Positions 23,309-33,532 of a DNA stretch of 64,000 bases are shown piece by piece. The notes beneath the pieces were generated by a model. It worked only from the letters and a program-made list of their open reading frames with translations, searched no databases and was not told where the DNA came from. The position numbers and the translations under genes are program-made. Every line of letters begins with the position of its first letter. Position 1 is the first letter of the stretch. The stretch comes from Branchiostoma floridae (lineage: Eukaryota > Chordata > Leptocardii > Amphioxiformes > Branchiostomatidae), in the NCBI RefSeq assembly GCF_000003815.2, contig NC_049979.1, positions 26,207,213 through 26,271,212 on the forward strand, written 5' to 3'.

Positions 23309-23439
23309 TGTTTAGAAGCCCTACCGGTGTCGCTGTCAATGGAATTCGTGGCCGAAAGTTTAACAGGAAATTGGAGCGGTGGTACATTACACACCACCTT
23401 ACCTCACAACGAGATGTTTATGGTGGCACTACTGTACGG

Positions 23440-23965
23440 ACGGTGTTCTTACGGGGCCAAACAAGCAAACAAACAAACAAACAAACAAACCACGCGGACA
23501 TAAAACAACGTGACGTTTATGGTGGCACTACTGTATGGACGGTGATCTCTCCGGGCCAAACAAACAAACAAACAAACAATCCACGCGGACATAAAACAAC
23601 GTGACGTTTATGGTGGCACTACTGTATGGACGGTGATCTCTCCGGGCCAAACAAACAAACAAACAAACAATCCACGCGGACATAAAACAACGTGACGTTT
23701 ATGGTGGCACTACTGTATGGACGGTGATCTCTCCGGGCCAAACAAACAAACAAACAAGCAATCCACGCGGACATAAAACAACGTGACGTTTATGGCGGCA
23801 CTACTGTACGGGCGGTGTTCTTACGAGGCCAAACAAGCAAACAAACAAACAAACAAACAAACCACACGGACATAATAACAACGTGACGTTTATGGTGGCA
23901 CTACTGTCCGGACGGTGTTCTCACCGGGCCAAACAAACAAACAAACAAACAAACCACACGGAATG
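23440..23965. repeat. Minisatellite of about 113-bp units with (CAAA)n
   Basis: About five units share ACAACGTGACGTTTATGG, TGGCACTACTGTATGGACGG, GGGCCAAACAAACAAAC and CCACGCGGACATAA, and each contains a short CAAA microsatellite of variable length. Confidence 0.85.
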
Positions 23966-24515
23966 TGTATTGTAATGAAGATGAAGAAACAGTCTTCCAT
24001 CTCTTTTTTCATTGTAGAGTTGCTACACTTTTCTGGAGGCAAGTAGAAGACTGGTTTTTCATCAATACGGGGGACATTTAAATCTGAACCTGTTTAAAGT
24101 TATCTTTGGGGATTTGAATTGTCGGTGCCCAGTTTCTGCCAATATTATTATCCTTCTTGGCAAACACTTTATTTTCAAGAACCGTCAACGCTGTCTTAAT
24201 TTACAAGCCTTTATTTCATATATGTCATACTTCCATAGGCTAGAATATATTATAGCAAAAAGGATGGATAAGATAAAAGAACACTTTGGTAAATGGGGGG
24301 AAATAGCTTTATCGTTAAAACAGTGAATAGTGAATAACATATATACAACTTCTGTTTAACATTTCCTTGTTATATACAAATGTGTACACTGCTATAAGTT
24401 ATCCTCATTGTTTTCTGGTTTTATTTATCTTTTGCGTCTTACATGTACTCTTCAGTATTATCGCTCTATGTATGTATGATATGTGTATCTTGTGTTTGAA
24501 AAATCAATAAAAAGT
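23960..24515 (+). pseudogene. L1/Tx1-like retrotransposon C terminus and 3' end
   Basis: The start encodes CNEDEETVFHLFFHC and VATLFWRQVEDWF, a zf-RVT-like motif; a shifted frame gives ILLGKHFIFKNR and a final region ending MDKIKEHFGKWGEIALSLKQ before TGA at 24324-24326. The tail TTTGAAAAATCAATAAAAAG (about 24495-24514) looks like the element's 3' end. Strongly 5' truncated. Confidence 0.7.
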
Positions 24516-24534
24516 TGCGTGGCCGGCAGGGGAG

Positions 24535-24655
24535 TAAATTGTAATGTACGCAAGTATCGGTGGATCAGGGTTGGGCAAGCTCCCTCCCGAAACGTGCCAT
24601 GTACCAAGGTACCCCCTGGTACGCGTAGGGAGAGGTGGTTATTTTAAAACGACAT
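24535..24655 (+). repeat. Direct repeat, left copy
   Basis: Begins TGTACGCAAGTATCGGTGG and includes GGGTTGGGCAAGCTCCCTCC, GAAACGTGCCATGTACC and GTAGGGAGAGGTGGTTATTT. The second copy is at 25712-25832 in the same orientation. Confidence 0.85.
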
Positions 24656-24995
24656 AGACATAACTGAACTAAGAGAAATACAAAATTAAGGAAGATATAA
24701 ATAATACTAACATCAAGTAAAAATAAAATTTTTTTAGGGAAGAAGATATTCTATTATTCAAATGAGCTGAATAGTTTTTCGAGACAACCGGAGATAGAAA
24801 TTCTGTTATATTTATTGGTGTCATATTTTCTCTCTGATTTGAACATGGGCTAATATGGTATTATGACCAGGTTTCGGGGGAGAATTCCACTCGAAAAGGT
24901 GCGATTGAACAATTTAATAAGAGGTCTTTAATATTAACGGGTAAAGCCCAGCCGTGAGCCAGAAAACAAACAAACAAACAAACCACATGGACTCA

Positions 24996-25665
24996 ATAAA
25001 GGTTCCGGTTCGGAATTTCAAGTGTCCAGATATCTAAATAGTCCCTAAGAATAAGACGTAAATCAGAGGTTGTCTCCATAGTTTTGGCTCTAGATTTTTC
25101 GGCTATCGCTTTAGAAGTCTATAATCTTTTATACTTCTCCAAATGCTTGTTGTTCGTAGCGTTTTATGGTGTCGGAGATTTGATGGTGCGGCGAACACTT
25201 CCTGGTATTAGTGCGCGCGATAGCGGTAAAGCGTTTCGTCGCCTGATTACCCAGATCATGCGTTCTATGTGCGTTTTGGGTGTTTTAGCGCCATCGGAGC
25301 TTGCGGAAAACGTATCGGATAACTTTTTTTCCTTTTTACTCAGTATACAGAAGAAGTCTTGACCTTCATTGCCATATCAGTCATTATCCCAGGAAAATTC
25401 ATTTTTTCCGTGTAGCGGCCTGTAAAAAATGACCCCAAATTAGCAATTTTTGGATGAAAAGCATATATTTTTGATGGTTTTTACCAAAAATAACATTTCT
25501 ACAGAAAATGTCAAATGAGTCTGTCGGTCAGCGACAACACACCCTTTTCCATCGGAAACATTGAATTATCCGAAAAACGATGTTTTGAGAAGCGTTAGTG
25601 CTTTTCTCAGAGACAGTCAAATCGGCCCCAAAACCTAAAAAAAACTCCGAACCGGAACCTAAAGG
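24996..25665. mobile_element. Possible element bounded by a 17-bp inverted repeat
   Basis: AGGTTCCGGTTCGGA near 25000 is the complement of TCCGAACCGGAACCT near 25660. The interval has one ORF (25084-25362) of unknown meaning. The target duplication was not resolved. Confidence 0.35.
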
Positions 25666-25711
25666 TTCGTCTCCAAGCAGATGTAGGGAGCGGGTTACTA
25701 TACTGTAAAGG

Positions 25712-25832
25712 TCAATGTACGCAAGTATCGGTGGTTGACACTAGGGTTGGGCAAGCTCCCTCCCGAAACGTGCCATGTACCCAGGTACCCCCTATGACGC
25801 GTAGGGAGAGGTGGTTATTTTAAAACGACACA
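25712..25832 (+). repeat. Direct repeat, right copy
   Basis: Matches 24535-24655 over about 115 bp with few differences plus a short insertion (TTGACACTA). Confidence 0.85.
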
Positions 25833-27060
25833 TCCATCATCAAGCCCACACCCGTCTGTAGATGTCACAGAGAACAATAGGAGCGACCAAACCTCAGTTA
25901 ATAAGGCCAAGGATACATATCACCTGAGTACAGTAGAACGTGCTGTATTCGTGATGCGTCTGTGATGATTCTTTACTTACCTTTACCAAGGCTATGTTTG
26001 GGACAGCGTTGGTGTATGTGCTTGTGCGTGTGCGTGCGTGCGTTCGTGTGTGCGTGCGTGCGTTCGTGTGTGTGTGCGTGCATGTAGTGTTTGGCATCAC
26101 TTTGTCCACCATTTCATTTAAAATACTAGTTTGTGAGTAATGTACTAAATGTAGAGTGATGTTAACGACCATACCTGTTTTGGATGGCCAATGGAGCGCG
26201 CCATCTGGCGAAAACAAAGTCATCATCTAGTGCAAATTAACCTGCGACCTTTATGCATGATCAGATCGACAGACGACAGCGATTGTTCCCTATCTTGATC
26301 TTATCAAGACAGTTGTCTGCGTGACCCTCTCGGTCGGCCAATGACCTTCTATGGAAGTGCGTCCATCTGATGATGTTGAGTGATCAGCAAGTCTGAATCT
26401 ACAGCAAAATTACGAACATTATATATAAGGATGCTAAAGTAACGCATTGAGGCCATGACTCTAATTACTTTTATACATGCCGTTTGCAACATTAAAGAAT
26501 AAAGGTGAATTTGAGCTCAACTCAGCTTAGCCCGGCGTGATCTGTCGAGGCCTTTTGCTTGCAGAGCTGAATCTTTGTCTTTTCATATCCCTTTAATAAG
26601 AGACGACTACAAGTAGTAAGCATACAAAAACTACTCTCGTCCTGACGGTAAAATAAACACGTTCCTTTCTAATATGATGTGTGGATTTGCAATAAGAGGT
26701 TTGCACCTTGTACGTGCTGCCATTTGATAGTACATCAGGATTTTGTGAAGACTATTTCAGACAGTAGGTATCAAATATAGAAGTTAGAGGATATCTGCAC
26801 ACCCTAAATATCTGCTGAACGAGCTCGACAAGATGAGTGATGATTAAGCATCATTAGGCATTCTTTTTTAAAATTCAGATGGAAAATTCAGTTTAAAAAG
26901 ATTTCCATTTGTCGTTGATAGAGGAAACATAACTAGATGTCACCTGTAATCAGAAGTATGTAATAATTCATTCAATGAACCTAAGTTTTGTGTTGGAACA
27001 ATGCTATACTATACTGTACTATATTATGGTATACTACTGTGCTTGTATTTGCTCTATAAT
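25833..27060. other. No gene; (TG)n near 26010-26085
   Basis: Only a TGCG/TGTG tract and a short CTATA tract near 27003-27040 were noted. Confidence 0.5.
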
Positions 27061-27065
27061 CATCT

Positions 27066-27150
27066 ACGTTTTAAAGGAAACCGTCGTTAAGACAAAGGGG
27101 CGAATCTTTCGTTACGTCTTTTTCCTCATTACCTCCAGATTCCAGAAGAA
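27066..27150 (+). repeat. Dispersed repeat (CGTTTTAAA...CCGTCGTTAA), copy 1
   Basis: Core ACGTTTTAAAGGAAACCGTC then GTTAAGACAAAGGGGCG, TTTCGTTACGTC and TCATTACCTCC. Further copies at about 28512-28600, 30575-30652 and 30690-30730. Confidence 0.7.
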
Positions 27151-27298
27151 GTGAACTTTTTTATGATTTGATTTTTTCCTGGTAATAAAAGTGAAACGCT
27201 TGACCACTTTATATCACGTGTTTAACATGTGTCTAAATACATTGTCAATCTTTATGCTAATGTAATCTATGCATCAATCTGCCATCACATTGCAGTCT

Positions 27299-28455
27299 GG
27301 GCGCCTGTGGAACATTCGGTCCTGCATGCACTTGTGGCCTGTGGAACATTCGGGCCTGCATGTACCTGTTGCCCGTGGAACATTCGGGCCTGCATGTACC
27401 TGTTGCCCGTGGAACATTCGGGCCTGCATGTACCTGTTGCCCGTGGAACATTCGGTCCTGCATGCACTTGTGGCCTGTGGAACATTCGGGCCTGCATGTA
27501 CCTGTTGCCCGTGGAACATTCGGGCCTGCATGTACCTGTTGCCCGTGGAACATTCGGGCCTGCATGTACCTGTTGCCCGTGGAACATTCGGGCCTGCATG
27601 CACTTGTGGCCTGTGGAACATTCGGGCCTGCATGTACCTGTTGCCCGTGGAACATTCGGGCCTGCATGTACCTGTTGCCCGTGGAACATTCGGGCCTGTA
27701 TGTACCGGGGGTCCTGTGGAACATTCGGGCCTGCATGTACCTGTGGCCCGTGGAACATTCGGGCCTGCATGTACCTGTTGCCCGTGGAACATTCGGGCCT
27801 GTATGTACCGGGGGTCCTGTGGAACATTCGGGCCTGCATGTACCTGTTGCCCGTGGAACATTCGGGCCTGCATGTACCTGTGGCCCGTGGAACATTCGGG
27901 CCTGCATGTACCTGTTGCCCGTGGAACATTCGGGCCTGTATGTACCGGGGGTCCTGTGGAACATTCGGGCCTGCATGTACCTGTGGCCCGTGGAACATTC
28001 GGGCCTGCATGTACCTGTTGCCCGTGGAACATTCGGGCCTGTATGTACCGGGGGTCCTGTGGAACATTCGGGCCTGCATGTACCTGTTGCCCGTGGAACA
28101 TTCGGGCCTGCATGTACCTGTTGCCCGTGGAACATTCGGGCCTGCATGTACCTGTTGCCCGTGGAACATTCGGGCCTGTATGTACCGGGGGTCCTGTGGA
28201 ACATTCGGGCCTGCATGTACCTGTGGCCCGTGGAACATTCGGGCCTGCATGTACCTGTTGCCCGTGGAACATTCGGGCCTGCATGTACCTGGGGACTGTG
28301 GAACATTCGGGCCTGTATGTACCGGGGGTACTGTGGAACATTCGGGCCTGTATGTACCCGTGGTACTGTGGAACATTCGGGCCTGCATGTACCCGTGGTA
28401 CTGTGGAACATTCGGGCCTGCGTGTACCGGGGGTACTGTGGAACATTCGGGCCTT
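27299..28455 (+). repeat. 34-bp satellite array, about 34 units with higher-order pattern
   Basis: The unit is GTGGAACATTCGGGCCTGCA followed by TGTACCTGTTGCCC. Variants end CACTTGTGGCCT, TACCTGTGGCCC or TACCGGGGGTCCT. Early variants follow a four-unit order (one CACTTG unit then three or two TTGCCC units); later ones alternate GGGGTCCT, GTGGCCC and TTGCCC units; the last five end GTACT or GGACT. Long ORFs on both strands are a side effect of a stop-free unit. Confidence 0.95.
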
Positions 28456-28511
28456 CGCCCCTTAGAATTACGTTCCTAGGTTAGATTTGTCATCTAAGAT
28501 AAAGATGTTCC

Positions 28512-28600
28512 TGAGAACGACGCTTTAACATAAACCACCGTTAAGAAGAAGGAGCCAATCTTTTGCTACCCAAGTTAAGTTCTTCATTACCCCGGATTCA
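28512..28600 (+). repeat. Dispersed repeat (CGTTTTAAA...CCGTCGTTAA), copy 2
   Basis: GAACGACGCTTTAACATAAA then CCACCGTTAAGAAGAAGG and CTTCATTACCCCGGATTC are a diverged copy. It lies just right of the 34-bp array, mirroring copy 1 on the left. Confidence 0.55.
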
Positions 28601-29810
28601 ATTAAGGAGTGTGCTTTTTTGCTTACTTTTATACCTGGTATCAAAAGACGACACCTAGAGCAACAAGTCAGGATTTCTTGTGCGACTCTGACAATTCCTT
28701 CTTTCTGATGAGGTAAATTCTTAATCCCCTTTGCTTCAAGAGCTAAGTAACTAAAGAATCTGAACCAAGGTTTGAACTGTTAATGAAATGAACGGCTTGA
28801 AACTTTTATTACAGATCTCGCATTCCCGCACATCAGCACTTGTTGTTTATGTTGCATGAGGCGTCCCATTGTTTCCGAGCCACAACAAGGAACAATAAAC
28901 AAACAAACAAACAAACAAACAAACAAACAAGGATTGACTAATGAGTGACACTTGACCCTGAAGAAGGGACCAATTATCCATCTTGGTAACACCCATCCGA
29001 CCCATTAAAAAAGTGAATTTAAGTCCCAAAAGCGTCATGGCAGGTTAAATGCGCCAAGCTTTATCCATGTCTATATTCATCTTGTAGACAGTTTGGCTGC
29101 CTCTTCAGTCATGTTTACTGATTCCTAATTCTGAACTGTGTAATCACTTAACGAAGTTCAAAAGGGACAGTTTTGAATTATTTGAATGGAATCTTCAATA
29201 ACACAAGGCCAGGCCCAACCGTTTGCTAATGCTTTCGTGCCAGTCATTGCGAATGAGATTGCTTCCCGAAACTTTGCCGTTGTTAACACCAACGCGTACG
29301 TGCCAGTCACCAGAGTTCCCACGATCGCGTCGGGGCGCGTTGTCTTTGATGATGAAATGCTGTAGATAATTATGACGCGCGTCAGGCAGGCACGACAGGA
29401 CCACCGCGGTCGGCCCAACGTCTTTGTCTAGGAGAGCGTTCTGTCAATCAAACACAAGCTCCCTCTGGCGTTTCCTCGAGCCACCGCGACAGGATGTCAC
29501 ACCAGCACATTTACCTGGTATACCCACCTTAGTTCCAATGAATCGTGCCGATTGTTAATTACATGAATGAATCACACGGACAGAACCATCTTCCAAACTT
29601 TGCTCTTTGCACAGATCGTCTTGTTTGAGACACTTTGCCTCGCGACCAATCTAAGGCCTCCGATAATCAATATTCGGCGACAGATCCAGCCAGCACGCTT
29701 CAATATTTAGCAAATGCATTGTTTACTGCGAATAACAGCAACTCACACAGACACACGCTCAAACACCAAACACGCACACACACTCATACACACACATAAA
29801 CGTTCCTGTG
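28601..29810. other. No gene; short (CAAA)n at about 28896-28930
   Basis: No exon with recognisable product. The short ORFs at 29158-29418 lack domain matches. Confidence 0.45.
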
Positions 29811-29814
29811 TATG

Positions 29815-30536
29815 CGTGATTGTGTTTATTTATTTCTTTATTTGAATTCATCACACAGTGATTGGGCAAAACAGGTTCGAACAACCCTTACAAGTTGCCC
29901 TCCCTCACATAAAAATAACACCAGTACATACAAATCAATAACATACAAGCAACAACATCAATACATACAATACAGGTCATATATATATGGAAGGCATAAT
30001 CTGGGTAGCACTACTTATAAAACTATTGCCTAGCGCGGCCTCAAAGCCACACATGAGCCACACTCACAAGAAGTGGACCAAGTGCAAGGTTGGTCAAAAC
30101 TGTATTGTAAACTGAGTCTGTCCTAGGCAGACTTTACCAACTTGTGCTTGAATGCTAACGCATCAGACTGATTGGCTGCTAGCTGTCCGATACAACGGAG
30201 GCCAGGAGCCAACAAGTTCCAGATTGTTACCAGTCTAGGAATGTAGGAGTGATGGAACGCTGAGGTCTTAGATCTAATAGGAGTAAGCATGAAGGATCTA
30301 ATACTTCTAGTCGGCCTTGTGGGAAATGATACATATTTCTCCACAGTTGACCTCGATTTGACAAAAAGCATGATGTCACACACCTCCCACCTGTACGTGA
30401 GTGGTAGCAGTTGTAGTGCTGTCAGTCTTTCTTTGTAGGTTAAGTCGGTAGACTGGGGGCCTAAAATGAATTTAGTGGCTCGGCGCTGCACTCCCTCTAC
30501 CAAGGACATGAGTTTCCTAGACTGGGGAGACCACAA
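29815..30536 (-). pseudogene. 5'-truncated non-LTR retrotransposon, RT C terminus
   Basis: Minus-strand ORF 30536-30123 reads MWSPQSRKLMSLVEGVQRRA, then TKFILGPQ, YKERLTALQLLPLTYRWEVCD and SYIPRLVTIWNLL, the C-terminal tail of CR1/Jockey-like RTs after a missing palm. The 3' UTR continues to about 29815, ending in a TTTATTTATTTCTTTATTT-like stretch. No start; truncated copy. Confidence 0.75.
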
Positions 30537-30574
30537 TGGAGAACAGTATCCCGGCTAAGATAAATGGCAATGAG

Positions 30575-30730
30575 AACAACGTTTTAAAACAAACCGTCGT
30601 TAAAGACGAAGGGGCGGGTCTTTTGTTACGTCTTTTTTTTCATTACCTCCGGTCTCGAGTATCCCGGCTAAGATAAATGGCAATGAGAACAACGTTTTAA
30701 AACAAACCGTCGTTAAAGACGAAGGGGCGG
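30575..30730 (+). repeat. Dispersed repeat, tandem copies 3 and 4
   Basis: TATCCCGGCTAAGATAAATG through GTCGTTAAAGACGAAGGGGC occurs twice (about 30547-30628 and 30659-30730), giving a direct duplication of about 80 bp immediately upstream of the likely first exon of the ILEI-like gene. Confidence 0.8.
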
Positions 30731-30734
30731 ACGC

Positions 30735-31043
30735 CTACTGCACAGCTGCTAGAGGGGACAATGATGTCACTCGGATCTGTCATCTTTAGTTCGTGTGATT
30801 TATCGTTTAGCGGGGAGGAGTCAGGCAGCCAGGCTAGAAAAGGCGCGCAGATCTGCGGCTTGCGGCAGACCACGGAGCGGATCCAGCTCAGAGACGTCCC
30901 TGCACCGAAGTCTCGTCAACCGCCGCCGGACCTGCGCACGACTCAGTCGGGAGGACCGACACTCGTCCGAGAAGCGCCCGTCGCACCGTCACCAGCACTG
31001 TCTGTACCCGACCCTCGTCAGGAAAGTCAAGCAACTGACAACT
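30735..31043 (+). other. Candidate 5' exon of the ILEI-like gene
   Basis: A GC-rich, CpG-rich block ends at CTGACAACT|GTGAGTAAGG, a strong donor (exon end 31043). Joined to the acceptor at 33523 it could be 5' UTR. One frame, from ATG at 30795, would stay open through the junction and add about 83 arginine-rich residues before the signal peptide; I favour UTR because the downstream ATG starts a good signal peptide. Confidence 0.4.
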
Positions 31044-31384
31044 GTGAGTAAGGACCGTGTGCCGCGACGTCGTATGTTTTCTTTCGGCACTGTTTTATCG
31101 TGGTTATTTTCATTATGTTCTTATATATGATTTTAATCGTGCTGATAGCTACTTCTGATTCTTTCGTGGCTTAGGTACCTGTACTAAATCTTCTTTTCTA
31201 TCAGTTTTTTTTTTCATTTGGTTTTACATCCTTGATCCAGTGAATATACAATGCCGAAATTGAATTCTATCTCATATCTAAGTGTGTCCAATGCACGTTA
31301 ACTGTCTGGACTGCGTAGCCTAACATGTCGCAACATACGATACATGTAGAGACGCCGCGTTTTTTTCGTGAATCACGTTAAATT

Positions 31385-31800
31385 TTGACAATCGAAGCAG
31401 CGCTAGACGCTAGACCGTGGGTCCATCGCGGTCTGCTGTCAACGAACAGGACGAGCCTCGACGACTTTCCCATGGACGACGTGTGCGTCCGGCTCTAAAC
31501 TCTGCATCGAATATTGTTGCATTTTTCTGTGTAACAGCCGTGTTTGTTTATTGAAAACGCCATCCAAGGTGGTTTGGCACTACATGGTGACTTTCTCGGC
31601 CACCGATTGGCTGTGGCCACATTGCGCTGTTTCCTTACGAACCGACCGGGAGAAGACGCATTTCCACGGCTGACGATAACCGACTCCACGGTGGGTGGTG
31701 CCCTTAGCTGTACGTCCCGACCGAGAGAAGACGCATTTCCACGGCTGGCTTTAGCCGACTCTACGATGCACACATCACGGGAGCTTTCCTGGTGACGTCG
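31385..31800. repeat. Two-copy CpG-rich repeat
   Basis: GAAGACGCATTTCCACGGCT occurs twice (about 31652 and 31727) within a longer duplicated segment of about 75 bp. It lies in the long first intron of the ILEI-like gene. Confidence 0.6.
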
Positions 31801-32161
31801 AAGTCGGCCCTTGTTTTTTTTTCTGGGCTGCCGTCGTGGTGTGTCGTCCTGTCACGAAAAAAGACGAGCTTCGACGATTGCCACGACCCACACACCACTG
31901 TGGCCACGTTGCAGTCGCACAGAAGGCGCGGCGAGGTGTGGGCTGCACGGCAGAGCGCGTCACGGCTTGGTGTCCGCCAACCTTAGGACGGGAGGAGATC
32001 GCGGTTTCCACCGCTGACGGTCGGCTATGCGGGGCGCGTCGCGCCTTTTTTTCTATTTGCTTTTGGACAGACGAGGACAATGTGACACTGCACTCAAGTT
32101 TTGTAACTTATATTAACAGTGCTACATACGCGGTACAGACAGAAGGAATAGGTAGTCTTTT

Positions 32162-32335
32162 ACCTCCCCGACCGAAGTCAGGTACCCGTTTTTACACCTG
32201 GGTGAAGTGAGGAAGGCCGTGTAAGGTTCCTTTCCCAAGGGCACAACGTCGGGGGGCACGGTGGGGATCGAACTCAGGACCTATATAATCCGAGCCGAAC
32301 GCTCTACAAGTTACGCCAAGCCCGACATAGCGTGT
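32162..32335 (-). mobile_element. tRNA-derived SINE, minus strand
   Basis: On the minus strand: A-box-like TGGCGTAACTTGTAGAG, B-box AGTTCGATCCC, then GTGCCCTTGGGAAAGG, CACTTCACCCAGGTGTAAA and a 3' end GGTACCTGACTTCGGTCGGG. It is the same family as 33305-33470 in opposite orientation. Confidence 0.8.
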
Positions 32336-32570
32336 TGTCCCGCGTCGCGACTTGTTGTCCCGCCAACCCATAGCCATAGAGGACCTGACGACATGGAAGT
32401 CTTCACACGGGCGCGTCACCGCTCTTTGTCCCGACAACCCATAGCCATAGAGGACCTGGCGAGATAGAAGTCTTCACACGGGCGCGTCGCGGCTTGTTTT
32501 CCCCCCAACCCATGGCCAGAGGACCTGACGACATGGTAGTCTTCTCACGGGCGCGTCGCAGATTTTCATA
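32325..32570. repeat. Three tandem units of about 75-80 bp
   Basis: CCAACCCATAGCCATAGAGG, ACCTGACGACATGGAAGTCT and TCACACGGGCGCGTCGC recur three times, the last unit slightly shorter. Confidence 0.85.
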
Positions 32571-33304
32571 AAAATTCTGTCTACTTGTATCTATTTGAGC
32601 AAAGGAGATGTTGGCTCTCAAAATAATTGGCCGTCGACGTATTGAGATATAGTCAATGCTATTCTTTTTTAATCTGGAATATGTAATTACTTTGTTATGC
32701 TATCTTTGTGTTGTCGCATGTACGTACCAAACTAACATGTTACCAAATACTTTGTAACATGGTCATTGACCACCCTTGTTTTCGGCTGTTGATGCGCTTG
32801 CGTTTTCGTCTAGTTACCATAACTCGATGAATCTTTATGGCAATTGATATGACGATAGGTGTTGAAAAATCAAGAAAAATTATTAGATTATTGCCCCCTA
32901 GCAAGGTTTAAGTACTGTATCATCGAGAGTTTTTAAAGACAGACAGTGCCTGAGCTCGTTTCACTCACATTTCTTTGTTAATTTGCATGTACTGTAGACT
33001 TTAAAAACGCTATACGTAAATGTATTTGTATTTTTAGGACCAAATATTTGACAGGTCACTCAGCGAATTTTATAGATGAAATCTGTTTTTTCTTTCTTAC
33101 GTTTTGTATGTTTTTCTGTCCTTAAATGATACCTCGTACATCATATTGGATTTTGGTTCTTCCTTAATTGCTCAACAGGGTTCGCTGGGCTCGCCCTCTA
33201 GTAGAGAAAAGTCTTTACAAATTGGAGAGTATTCCTCAGGTTTTGAACAAAATGGAATGGACCTTTTGTGAACCCACAGTGTAAAACATGGCTCAATCGT
33301 GTCA

Positions 33305-33470
33305 CAAGTAGTGGCGTCGTGTGTGGCATAACTGGTAGAGCGTTCGGCTCGGAATCTAGAGGTCCCGAGTTCGATACCCGCCGTGCCTCCGACGTTGTGC
33401 CCTTCACACGACCTTTCTTACTTCACCAGGTGTAAAAGTGGGTACCTGACTTCGGTCGGGAGGTAAAAGA
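33305..33470 (+). mobile_element. tRNA-derived SINE, plus strand
   Basis: A-box TGGCATAACTGG, B-box GAGTTCGATACC, then GTTGTGCCCTTCACACGACC, CTTCACCAGGTGTAAAAGTG and GGTACCTGACTTCGGTCGGG. It ends about 50 bp before the acceptor of the signal-peptide exon. Confidence 0.85.
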
Positions 33471-33532
33471 AATACATTCACCTTCCGGGTGATAATCCCC
33501 CCTCCTGATGACTGTTATTGCAGGTGAGCTAC

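Noticed and set aside
27299-28455. CRISPR-like array
   Set aside because: Units are contiguous and there are no unique spacers; the setting is a eukaryotic genome.
27229-28484. Long ORFs (up to about 416 residues) on both strands
   Set aside because: They are the translation of a stop-free 34-bp satellite in every frame; no start context, no introns, no domain.
30123-30536. A stand-alone host gene on the minus strand
   Set aside because: The motifs are those of the C terminus of a non-LTR RT without its palm domain.
32162-33470. tRNA genes suggested by B-box sequences
   Set aside because: The A/B boxes sit in SINEs with a shared 3' body; no complete cloverleaf is apparent.
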